Positions 13,843 through 20,225 of a DNA stretch of 20,225 bases are shown here, one piece after another. Below the pieces are notes generated by a model. It did not search any database and was not told the DNA's origin. It saw only the letters and a list, made by a program, of their open reading frames with translations. The stretch lies in contig DCTT01000018.1 of assembly GCA_002329295.1 (NCBI GenBank), forward strand, positions 116,557 to 136,781, in the 5' to 3' direction. Positions within the stretch are counted from its first letter, which is position 1, and each line of letters begins with the position of its first letter. This DNA is from Eubacteriaceae bacterium UBA1433. Lineage in GTDB: Bacteria > Bacillota > Clostridia > Eubacteriales > UBA1433. A program made the translations under genes and the position numbers.

Positions 13843-15616
13843 AATGGGTAATACCGCCTTTGATTTGTTCCACATTTTTTTTCAGTGCATTGATGTTTTG
13901 CAAATGGACGTTTGCTTTTACGGCATCATTGCGTCTTAGCGCCTCGTCGCAGCGTTTTGTTTCTTCCGCGATTTTTTCATACATGTTTTCGATTTCGATT
14001 TTATCGATAAAACCGACAATATCGCTTTTGGGTGAGGGGCTAAGGAGTATTTCGCTTAAATATTCTACATCATTTTGATTTTTTATGAAAGAGATATATT
14101 CCGATGCAAGAAAGTTTTTTTTCTCTTCATAGCATTGAATGATGTATTGGAGCGTATCCTGCAATATGCCCGGCTCAAAGGTGAGCGACTGGATGCGCCG
14201 TTTATATTTTTCATAAGAATCGCTGTCGGAAGACAAAATATTTAACAAATGCTCCTGCGCCACAAGACTGCCTTGTTTAACTTTGTTTTTCGCAGAAGGT
14301 TTGAATCGCGCCGAGCGAGCGCCGCGTTGTCGGTAACGCTGCAGCTGTTCTTTTAAAATACCGGTTGCAATACCGGAAATTTCGCTGACGGTATTCAAAT
14401 ATCCTTCGAAACGAATGGCATCCGCCACGCCGGTGAGAATAGTCAATGCCTGGCGGGCAAATTTGGCTTTGTTTTCCGAATTGTCTTCGGTAAAGGACTG
14501 CTTTAGACGGAACAGTCTGAATTGATAATAATCCAATGCGCCCGGCAAAAGTGCCAACAGTTTTTCTTTCCCGTGTTTACGGATATATTCGTCAGGGTCT
14601 TTGCAGTCGTTCCAGACAATGATTTTGGCTTCAATGTCTTTTTCGTCCAAAATCAAAGCATTTTTAAGTGCCGCGGCAATGCCGGCTTCGTCATTGTCAT
14701 AGGCAAGATAAACCGTGGACACGTATTGTTTTATCAACGAAGCTTGCAAAGGGGTCAGGGCCGTGCCCAAAGAGGCAATGGTATTTTTGATGCCGCCGGC
14801 TGCCAAAGACACTGCATCCATATAGCCTTCTGTCAAAATAAGATAACCTGTATCTTTGCAATGAAACTTTGCTCGGTTGAAGTTGTAGAGGTGCTTGCCT
14901 TTTACATATACCGGGGTCTCGGAGGTGTTGAGATATTTGGGGAGTGCCGCATCTTCCAATGCTCTGCCGCCGAAACCCAATACCCGTCCCGAAATATCCT
15001 GGATGGGAAAGAGCAGTCGATCACGGAAACGGTCATAAAGTCGATCGCTTTTGCTGGCTTTCATAATCAGGCCTGCTTTGATTAAATCGTTTTTGTTATA
15101 TTTTTTCAACAATCGATTGGTGAGGGTATCCCATGTGTCATCAGCATAGCCGATGCCGAACTCTTTGACAGTCTCGACGCTCAGTCCGCGTTTTTGCAAA
15201 TAAGCAAGCGCGCGCAGGGATGTTCTGGCCTGCGTGTAATAAAAATTGGCGGCCTCCTTATTGATTTCATAAATGCGTTTTTGTAAGTTGTTGCGAGCAA
15301 TGACTTGCTTATTTGCCGTGTGATCCAATTCTACATGATATCGGTCCGCCAGCAGGCGAACGGCCTCGACAAAGGGGAGGTTTTCGATACGCATGATAAA
15401 ATGGATGGCATTGCCGCCGGCACCGCAACCGAAACAATGGAAGATGTTTTTTTCGGGGGTAACAATAAAGCTGGGGTCTTTTTCGCGGTGAAAAGGACAG
15501 GGCGCTTTGTAGCGTGAACCGACTTTTTTTAACGGTACATAAGAATCAATGACAGATACAATATCTGCCTTATATAAGATTTCCTCTATTTTACTTTGTT
15601 CAATAAAGTTTGACAT
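13826..15616 (-). CDS. dnaG: DNA primase
   Basis: The product is 596 residues, normal for bacterial primase, which makes the RNA primers for replication with the DnaB helicase. The N-terminal CHC2 zinc-binding domain has C40, H43, C61 and C64 ('PCPFHREKDPSF', 'IFHCFGCGAGG'). The RNA polymerase core includes 'DRFRDRLLFPIQDISGRVLG' and 'GFGGRAL'. The TOPRIM fold has 'ILTEGYMDAVSLAAGG' (catalytic E) and 'YLAYDNDEAGIAAAL' (the D-x-D type metal site). The C-terminal part (about 450-596) is the less conserved helicase-interacting region. ATG 15616 has GGAG upstream. The dgt stop is 21 bases before this start, and the gene overlaps rpoD at its end, consistent with a macromolecular-synthesis operon. 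Confidence 0.97.
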   Translation of the reverse strand: MSNFIEQSKIEEILYKADIVSVIDSYVPLKKVGSRYKAPCPFHREKDPSFIVTPEKNIFHCFGCGAGGNAIHFIMRIENLPFVEAVRLLADRYHVELDHTANKQVIARNNLQKRIYEINKEAANFYYTQARTSLRALAYLQKRGLSVETVKEFGIGYADDTWDTLTNRLLKKYNKNDLIKAGLIMKASKSDRLYDRFRDRLLFPIQDISGRVLGFGGRALEDAALPKYLNTSETPVYVKGKHLYNFNRAKFHCKDTGYLILTEGYMDAVSLAAGGIKNTIASLGTALTPLQASLIKQYVSTVYLAYDNDEAGIAAALKNALILDEKDIEAKIIVWNDCKDPDEYIRKHGKEKLLALLPGALDYYQFRLFRLKQSFTEDNSENKAKFARQALTILTGVADAIRFEGYLNTVSEISGIATGILKEQLQRYRQRGARSARFKPSAKNKVKQGSLVAQEHLLNILSSDSDSYEKYKRRIQSLTFEPGILQDTLQYIIQCYEEKKNFLASEYISFIKNQNDVEYLSEILLSPSPKSDIVGFIDKIEIENMYEKIAEETKRCDEALRRNDAVKANVHLQNINALKKNVEQIKGGITHYEKKS

Positions 15617-15637
15617 GAGGCTGCTCCGTTCAGTAAA

Positions 15638-16630
15638 CTAACTCCAAAAAGAAGGAATAAACAGTTCGGTATATTTTTTGACGGCATAGCGATCTGTCAT
15701 CCCCGAAATATAGTCTGCCACACCGCGTTGCGGAGAGCAAGTATCCGAAATAATTTTAAATTGCTCCGGCATTTCGTGGGTATGGTCACAATAATAATCA
15801 AACAGGCTTTTGAGAATCAGCCGTGCTTTGGTGTCTTCTAAAGCTTTAAAATTTGCAGAGGTACTATAGACGTTTTCAAATAAAAATGCACGCAACGCAT
15901 GCATCGCTTCATAAACCTGTGTGCTCATGCGGATGCTGTCTTGCGATAAGCTGTTGCGGATGATATCTTTGACGATACAGTCGATACGGGAAGAGCTGGT
16001 TGAGCCCAATATATGAACGATGGATGAAGGAAGATCGTCTTCTTTCAGTATTGCTCCGCGAATAGCGTCATCTAAATCGTGATTGATGTAGGCCGTGCGG
16101 TCTGCAAAGTGAACCACTTGTGCTTCTAAGGTTTTGCGTTCTTTGTCTCCGTTATGATTGGCGATGCCATCACGCACTTCCGCTGTCAGATTCAGCGGTT
16201 CCAATACTTCTACCGTGCGCAAGCTTTGCAGTGCATGGTCAAAGCCTTCTTCCATGACCGAGTCGAGCAAATATTCGCCTAAATGCCCGAAAGGGGTATG
16301 TCCGATATCGTGACCCAGCGCAATGGCTTCAGTTAAATCTTCGTTTAAACGCAGAGCACGGGCAATAACACGGGCAATTTGCGTCACTTCGAGCGTATGA
16401 GTCAGCCGTGTGCGATAATGATCGCCCTCGGTAGAGAGAAAAACTTGTGTTTTGTGTTTGAGGCGCCGAAATGACTTGGAGTGAATGATACGGTCTCTGT
16501 CGCGCTCAAAGCAAGTACGTATCTCGCATTCTGCAACAGGGTGACTGCGACCGAGTGAATCGGCGCTTTTTACGGCAAAGGGCGAGAGGTTTTTTTGTTC
16601 CTGTTCTTCTTTGTATTTCCTGATATTCAT
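15638..16630 (-). CDS. dgt: Deoxyguanosinetriphosphate triphosphohydrolase-like HD protein
   Basis: This dGTPase-family hydrolase would split dNTPs to nucleoside and triphosphate. The HD metal-site residues are in order: H in 'RTRLTHTLEVTQIA', HD in 'ALGHDIGHTPFGHLGEYLLD' and the late D in 'HFADRTAYINHDLDDA'. The family start pattern 'SRRLKHKTQVFLSTEGDHYR' is also present. At about 330 residues it is the short, Gram-positive form rather than the about 500-residue E. coli Dgt. Two adjacent ATGs exist (16633 and 16630); AGGAG lies 2 and 5 bases before them, favouring 16630. It is the first gene of the operon with dnaG and rpoD and has a good promoter at 16654-16682. The exact nucleotide specificity cannot be read from sequence. 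Confidence 0.94.
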   Translation of the reverse strand: MNIRKYKEEQEQKNLSPFAVKSADSLGRSHPVAECEIRTCFERDRDRIIHSKSFRRLKHKTQVFLSTEGDHYRTRLTHTLEVTQIARVIARALRLNEDLTEAIALGHDIGHTPFGHLGEYLLDSVMEEGFDHALQSLRTVEVLEPLNLTAEVRDGIANHNGDKERKTLEAQVVHFADRTAYINHDLDDAIRGAILKEDDLPSSIVHILGSTSSSRIDCIVKDIIRNSLSQDSIRMSTQVYEAMHALRAFLFENVYSTSANFKALEDTKARLILKSLFDYYCDHTHEMPEQFKIISDTCSPQRGVADYISGMTDRYAVKKYTELFIPSFWS

Positions 16631-16653
16631 CATTTCTCCTGACTAATATAATT

Positions 16654-16682
16654 ATTATATCGTAGATGTCTTGTCAATTCAA
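16654..16682 (-). promoter_or_regulatory. Promoter of the dgt-dnaG-rpoD operon
   Basis: On the minus strand, -35 TTGAAT (16682-16677), a 17-base spacer and -10 TATAAT (16659-16654) lie about 24 bases before the dgt start. It faces away from the glnS promoter, whose -35 is only 19 bases away. Confidence 0.8.
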
Positions 16683-16701
16683 GAAACAACAGGAGGATAC
16701 A

Positions 16702-16730
16702 TTGAACTTTTCGACAAGATATATTATAAT
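16702..16730 (+). promoter_or_regulatory. Promoter of glnS-dxr
   Basis: -35 TTGAAC (16702-16707), a 17-base spacer and perfect -10 TATAAT (16725-16730) stand about 44 bases before the glnS ATG. I see no T-box leader elements in the short, A-rich leader. Confidence 0.82.
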
Positions 16731-16774
16731 TTGTTTTTACAAAAAGAAAAAGAAAGACAAAGCGGTGAGAGAAG

Positions 16775-18442
16775 ATGACTGAAGAAAAAAAAGTTTCAAA
16801 CTTTATTTGGGATATTATTGATGAGGAATTAGCCGAGGGGGTTCGCAGCAGTGTCTATACACGTTTTCCGCCGGAGCCCAACGGTTATTTACATATCGGA
16901 CATGCCAAGGCGATTTATATCAATTTTGCCACGGCAGAGCGCTATGGAGGCAAGACCAACTTGCGTTTTGATGATACCAATCCGACCAAAGAAGATGAAG
17001 AGTATGTAGACAGTATTCAACAAGACATTCACTGGTTGGGTTATGAATGGGACAAATTATGCTTCGGTTCGGATTATTTTGGACAAACGTACCGATACGC
17101 GGTGGAGCTGATTCAAAAAGGCTTGGCCTATGTAGATGAGTTGAGTGCGGAAGAAATAAAAGAATACCGCGGGACGCTGACAACGCCGGGCAAGCCGAGC
17201 CCGTATCGCAACCGAAGCATTGAAGAAAACCTGCGACTCTTTCGGGAGATGAAAGAAGGGCGTTATCAGGAAGAAGAAATGGTGCTGCGTGCAAAGATCG
17301 ATATGGAAAGCCCGAATATTGTATTACGCGATCCGGTGCTTTATCGCATTTTATATGCAAGCCATCACAGAACAGGCGATGAATGGTGCATTTATCCGAT
17401 GTATGACTTTGCCCACCCTTTGCAAGATGCGATTGAGGGAGTAACTTTTTCGCTTTGTTCGTTGGAATTTGAAAACAATCGAGCCATTTATGATTGGGTG
17501 TTGGATAACTTGGACGATTTTGCCGTCACACGACCCAGACAAATCGAGTTTGCTCGATTGAATCTCGAAAACACCGTTATGAGCAAACGTTTTTTAAAAA
17601 ATCTTATCGATAATGGGGTAGTGGACGGCTGGGATGATCCGCGCCTGCCGACGCTGTGCGGACTGAGAAGACGCGGTGTAACGCCGCAGGCGATAGTTAA
17701 TTTTTGTGAAGCTATCGGGATATCCAAAGCCAACAGCGAGGTGGAATATGCGCTCTTTGAGCATATGGTCAGAGATGATTTAAAGATGAAAGCCAAACGG
17801 GTTATGGCGGTAATCGATCCGTTGAAAGTGGTGATTACCAACTACCCTGAGGGCAAGGTGGAATATTTGCCCGTATCCAATAATCAGGATGACGAAACAA
17901 TGGGCAGCCGCCAGGTGCCTTTTGGCAGAGAAATCTACATTGAGCGGGAAGATTTTATGGAAGTGCCGCCGCCGAAGTATCATCGTTTATATCTCGGCAA
18001 TGAAGTGCGGCTGATTGGCGCCTATTTTATTCGATGCAATGAGATGGTGAAAGACGAGAGCGGACGTGTGATAGAAATTCGTTGTACTTATGATGAAAAA
18101 ACGAAAGCAGGCAGCGGCTTTAAGGAACGAAAAGTGAAAGGCACGATTCACTGGGTGCATGCGCCAAGTGCGCTGTCTTGTAAAATCAATTTATATGAGC
18201 CGATTTTGTTGGATGATGAAGGAGACGGCAAAGACTACATGGATCGAATCAATCCGGATTCGCTGAAAATCATGGACGGTTTTTGTGAAGAAAGCCTGAA
18301 AGAAGCAGAAGCGGGGGAAGTGTTTCAGTTTATGCGCAACGGCTATTTTGCAGTGGACAGCCATAACGATCCGAAAGAAAACCTGACATTTAACCGTACA
18401 GTTTTACTGAAAAGCTCTTTTAAACTTCCGCAAAAGGGGTAA
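16775..18442 (+). CDS. glnS: Glutaminyl-tRNA synthetase
   Basis: The product is 555 residues, the usual length. It attaches glutamine to tRNA-Gln in the cytoplasm. The class I signatures are 'RFPPEPNGYLHIGHAKAIYI' (HIGH at 40-43) and 'TVMSKRFLKNLI' (KMSKS-type VMSKR, about 268-272). 'NLRFDDTNPTKEDEEYVDSI' is the GlxRS pattern with the N-T-N-P form. The C-terminal half carries the two beta-barrel anticodon-binding domains ('VIDPLKVVITNYPEGKVEYL', 'GTIHWVHAPSALSCKINLYE'). GlnRS rather than GluRS is supported by 'PPEPNGYLHIGHAKA' and the barrel domains. A dedicated GlnRS is scattered among Bacillota, many of which use GatCAB. The ribosome site is weak (GAGAGAAG directly before ATG 16775). dxr follows after 4 bases. 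Confidence 0.97.
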   Translation: MTEEKKVSNFIWDIIDEELAEGVRSSVYTRFPPEPNGYLHIGHAKAIYINFATAERYGGKTNLRFDDTNPTKEDEEYVDSIQQDIHWLGYEWDKLCFGSDYFGQTYRYAVELIQKGLAYVDELSAEEIKEYRGTLTTPGKPSPYRNRSIEENLRLFREMKEGRYQEEEMVLRAKIDMESPNIVLRDPVLYRILYASHHRTGDEWCIYPMYDFAHPLQDAIEGVTFSLCSLEFENNRAIYDWVLDNLDDFAVTRPRQIEFARLNLENTVMSKRFLKNLIDNGVVDGWDDPRLPTLCGLRRRGVTPQAIVNFCEAIGISKANSEVEYALFEHMVRDDLKMKAKRVMAVIDPLKVVITNYPEGKVEYLPVSNNQDDETMGSRQVPFGREIYIEREDFMEVPPPKYHRLYLGNEVRLIGAYFIRCNEMVKDESGRVIEIRCTYDEKTKAGSGFKERKVKGTIHWVHAPSALSCKINLYEPILLDDEGDGKDYMDRINPDSLKIMDGFCEESLKEAEAGEVFQFMRNGYFAVDSHNDPKENLTFNRTVLLKSSFKLPQKG

Positions 18443-18446
18443 ATAC

Positions 18447-19601
18447 ATGAAAAACATTGCCGTTTTAGGTTCTACAGGGTCGGTGGGCAAGCAGACGATG
18501 GAAGTGCTTAGCGAAAACAAAGAACATTTTCGCGTCACGGCACTGGCGGCCAACAGGCAGGTGGACGTATTATTGGAGCAAATAGAAAAATTTGCGCCTG
18601 AAGTGGTTGCCGTATATGATAAAGAGAGTGCGGAGATATTGCAGTCGCGTGTAAAAGGTGCTACGCGTATTGTCTGCGGGATGGAAGGGTTGTGCAAGGT
18701 TGCCGCCTATCAAAAAAATGATTTGGTAGTATGCGCTATAGCAGGCAGTGTCGGACTTTTGCCGGTCTGGTCAGCTGTATCGGAGGGCAAAGACATTGCC
18801 CTTGCCAACAAAGAGGCTATGGTGGCGGCAGGGGAGATTGTCAATGCAATGGCTGCGGAAAAAGGAGCGCGCATTATTCCTGTAGACAGCGAGCACAACG
18901 CAATTTTTCAGTGTCTCTACGGAAACAAAAAAAACGATGTATACAACATTTGGCTTACCGCTTCGGGCGGTCCGTTTTTTGGCAGAACCAAAGAGCAAAT
19001 GCAGGGAATTACTAAACAAGAGGCATTAAAACACCCCAATTGGGCCATGGGGCAAAAGATTAGCATAGATTCGGCCACGCTGATGAACAAAGGCTTAGAG
19101 GTCATTGAAGCGGTGATGCTCTTTGGCGTAAGACCTGAACAAGTGCAGGTGGTGGTGCATCCGCAGAGCATTGTACATTCCATGGTGGAATATAAAGACG
19201 GCTCAATGATTGCTCAGTTAGGTGTGGCGGATATGCGCTTGCCTATCCATGTAGCGTTATTTTATCCTGAAAGACAACCCACATCCATGGAGCGACTGAA
19301 CTTGTTTGATCGAAACCTCACCTTTTACAGACCGGATACAGAAGCGTTTCCGCTGTTGGCGTTGGCCTATGAGGCCGTCAAAAAAGGCGGAAGTTATCCG
19401 CTTGTGCTCAATGCGGCCAATGAAGTGGCGGTAGGGGTGTTCTTGCAAGACAAAATAAAATTTTTGGACATTGCCGACATTGTCGCGGCAATCTTTCACA
19501 GTACTCCGCAGGCAAAATGTGCAACGATAGAAGAGGTTGTTTTCTTTGATGAAGAAGTAAAAAGAAAAACCGAAGAATATATTTTGCGTCATTATGAATA
19601 A
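18447..19601 (+). CDS. dxr: 1-deoxy-D-xylulose 5-phosphate reductoisomerase
   Basis: The product is 384 residues. It converts DXP to MEP with NADPH, the committed step of the non-mevalonate isoprenoid pathway. The N-terminal NADPH-binding motif is 'AVLGSTGSVGKQTMEVL' (G8-G14). The metal and substrate regions are 'IALANKEAMVAAGE', 'IPVDSEHNAIFQCL' (D and E ligands), 'LTASGGPFFG' and 'HPNWAMGQKISIDSATLMNK', with the loop tryptophan and second metal ligand set 'NKGLEVIEA'. The family's normal length and all signature blocks are intact. Start ATG 18447 follows the glnS stop by 4 bases with AAAGGGG upstream, so it is translated from the same mRNA. Usual partners such as rseP or ispG are not next to it; the neighbour is a convergent glutaredoxin gene. 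Confidence 0.97.
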   Translation: MKNIAVLGSTGSVGKQTMEVLSENKEHFRVTALAANRQVDVLLEQIEKFAPEVVAVYDKESAEILQSRVKGATRIVCGMEGLCKVAAYQKNDLVVCAIAGSVGLLPVWSAVSEGKDIALANKEAMVAAGEIVNAMAAEKGARIIPVDSEHNAIFQCLYGNKKNDVYNIWLTASGGPFFGRTKEQMQGITKQEALKHPNWAMGQKISIDSATLMNKGLEVIEAVMLFGVRPEQVQVVVHPQSIVHSMVEYKDGSMIAQLGVADMRLPIHVALFYPERQPTSMERLNLFDRNLTFYRPDTEAFPLLALAYEAVKKGGSYPLVLNAANEVAVGVFLQDKIKFLDIADIVAAIFHSTPQAKCATIEEVVFFDEEVKRKTEEYILRHYE

Positions 19602-19607
19602 AAAACA

Positions 19608-19644
19608 TCAATAAAAAAGCGGCGATTTGCCGCTTTTTTATTGA
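19608..19644. terminator. Bidirectional terminator between dxr and the glutaredoxin gene
   Basis: A perfect 16-bp stem (19608-19623 and 19629-19644) with GCGGC/GCCGC at the loop end and A6/T6 in the arms gives T runs in both directions. It starts 6 bases after the dxr stop and ends 5 bases before the end of the convergent glutaredoxin gene. Confidence 0.95.
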
Positions 19645-19649
19645 AAACT

Positions 19650-19892
19650 CTACACCAATGTGCCTTCTTCAATGGCTTTCTTCAATTCTTCAAAACCGCC
19701 AAGCAACACATCGTCCACAAAAATTTGCGGCACGGTTTGCATTTTGGTTCTTTCAATGAGTTCATCAAATTCTTTGCTGTCAAAATCAATATGAATTTCT
19801 TCAAAGGCAAGTTCCTGTTGTTTTAACAATGCTTTTGCTCTGGAACACCATGGGCAGGGTGAAGAGCTGTAGACCGTAATTTTTTTCATCAT
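19650..19892 (-). CDS. Glutaredoxin-like small thiol-disulfide protein
   Basis: The product is 80 residues, matching the small glutaredoxin fold. The redox motif is C-P-W-C at 13-16 ('SSSPCPWCSRAKALLKQQ'), followed by the cis-proline 'TVPQIFVDD' (P55) and the glycine pair in 'LLGGFEEL' (65-66). All three define the thioredoxin-fold glutaredoxin/NrdH/MrdA group. The CPWC rather than CPYC centre and the lack of a visible glutathione synthesis gene leave the reductant open (glutathione, thioredoxin reductase or another thiol). AAAGGTGG lies 6 bases before ATG 19892; a second ATG follows at once. It is a single-gene unit with its own promoter. Confidence 0.92.
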   Translation of the reverse strand: MMKKITVYSSSPCPWCSRAKALLKQQELAFEEIHIDFDSKEFDELIERTKMQTVPQIFVDDVLLGGFEELKKAIEEGTLV

Positions 19893-19938
19893 ATATTTCC
19901 ACCTTTCAAAATGTATAGGAATGTTTCTGTGAATTCAT

Positions 19939-19968
19939 ATTATATCGAAGATTCTTGGTATACGTCAA
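19939..19968 (-). promoter_or_regulatory. Promoter of the glutaredoxin gene
   Basis: On the minus strand, -35 TTGACG (19968-19963), an 18-base spacer and -10 TATAAT (19944-19939) lie about 47 bases before the start codon. Confidence 0.75.
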
Positions 19969-20011
19969 GGAGGAACGACAAAAAAAGAATATAGGGGAAA
20001 CGGCTCTTTTC

Positions 20012-20040
20012 TTTATCAATGAAATAAATTATGATATAAT
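20012..20040 (+). promoter_or_regulatory. Probable promoter of the thiamine-binding protein gene
   Basis: A perfect -10 TATAAT (20035-20040) has a 17-base spacing to a weak -35 (TTTATC, 20012-20017). A second weaker AT-rich hexamer (TATAGT) follows at 20047. No riboswitch-like structure is evident in the short leader, so no TPP control is visible. Confidence 0.55.
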
Positions 20041-20096
20041 GCAACGTATAGTATAAAGTTTCTTAAAAATTTCGTTTTGCGAAAGGAGTGTTTTAG

Positions 20097-20225
20097 ATGG
20101 CTTTAGTAGATTTGACAATGGTCGGAAGAAAAAAAGGCGGCGGCACAAGCGTCAGCGAGTCGGTTGCGATTATTCAAAAGGTCATTGATGATTCGGGACT
20201 GAAAAATACGCTGTATCCGATGAGC
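20097..20225 (+). CDS. MTH1187/YkoF-like thiamine-binding protein, N-terminal part (cut by window edge)
   Basis: Forty-three residues are visible. 'GGGTSVSESVAIIQKVIDDS' followed by 'GLKNTLYPMS' matches the start of the MTH1187 (UPF0045/PF01910) family, whose members are small ferredoxin-like proteins of about 100 residues that bind thiamine or related pyrimidines. The ATG at 20097 is preceded by AAAGGAG at 20082-20088. The genes that often accompany it, such as ABC transporter components, would lie to the right of the window. Family assignment rests on the G-T-S-V-S and G-L-x-x-x-L-x-P-M pattern only. Confidence 0.82.
   Translation, partial: MALVDLTMVGRKKGGGTSVSESVAIIQKVIDDSGLKNTLYPMS

Noticed and set aside
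1..20225. CRISPR array, phage module, or intact insertion sequence
   Set aside because: No regularly spaced repeats, cas genes, structural phage genes, complete transposase or paired terminal inverted repeats were seen; only recombinase relics are present.

Overview
The window reads as low-GC Bacillota (Gram-positive, probably Clostridia-like; I cannot name a genus). The reasons are strong AGGAGG-type ribosome binding sites, TTGACA/TATAAT promoters, T-rich intrinsic terminators, and a dgt-dnaG-rpoD operon next to glnS-dxr. Roughly the first 12.6 kb is accessory DNA with several decayed genes. Roughly the last 7.6 kb is conserved housekeeping DNA.

Positions 1-4170 hold an envelope or exopolysaccharide pair: the 3' end of a processive family 2 glycosyltransferase, then a 1,063-residue membrane-anchored protein with a TIM-barrel glycoside-hydrolase-like core, closed by a strong terminator. 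Positions 4330-12600 form a patchwork with cyclic-di-GMP genes at both ends. It contains (i) a remnant of a large serine recombinase tail; (ii) a minus-strand multi-domain membrane sensor (7TM, second TM block, GAF, degenerate GGDEF, EAL) cut between GGDEF and EAL by one in-frame TAA; (iii) a three-frame relic of an XRE-type regulator just upstream of that sensor; (iv) an apparently self-regulated tetR with a membrane-anchored alpha/beta hydrolase; (v) an intact membrane GGDEF diguanylate cyclase; (vi) a longer broken serine recombinase; and (vii) a decayed tRNA-Asn-like gene. Four related hairpins (about 4487, 8231, 10276, 12484) punctuate these blocks. Two of them lie directly after recombinase tails. 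This suggests repeated insertion and decay of mobile elements beside the housekeeping operon.

Positions 12655-16633 (minus) carry dgt-dnaG-rpoD: a dNTP triphosphohydrolase, DNA primase and the primary sigma factor. They are transcribed divergently from glnS-dxr (16775-19601, plus), which encode glutaminyl-tRNA synthetase and the MEP-pathway reductoisomerase. A shared bidirectional terminator separates dxr from a convergent small glutaredoxin gene. The window ends inside a MTH1187/YkoF-like thiamine-binding protein gene.

The most distinctive observations are the nonsense-split EAL protein, the hairpin repeat family tied to recombinase relics, the tRNA-Asn-like pseudogene with anticodon GCT, and the tandem palindromic operators embedded in the tetR promoter. 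I see no CRISPR array, intact insertion sequence, rRNA or confident riboswitch.
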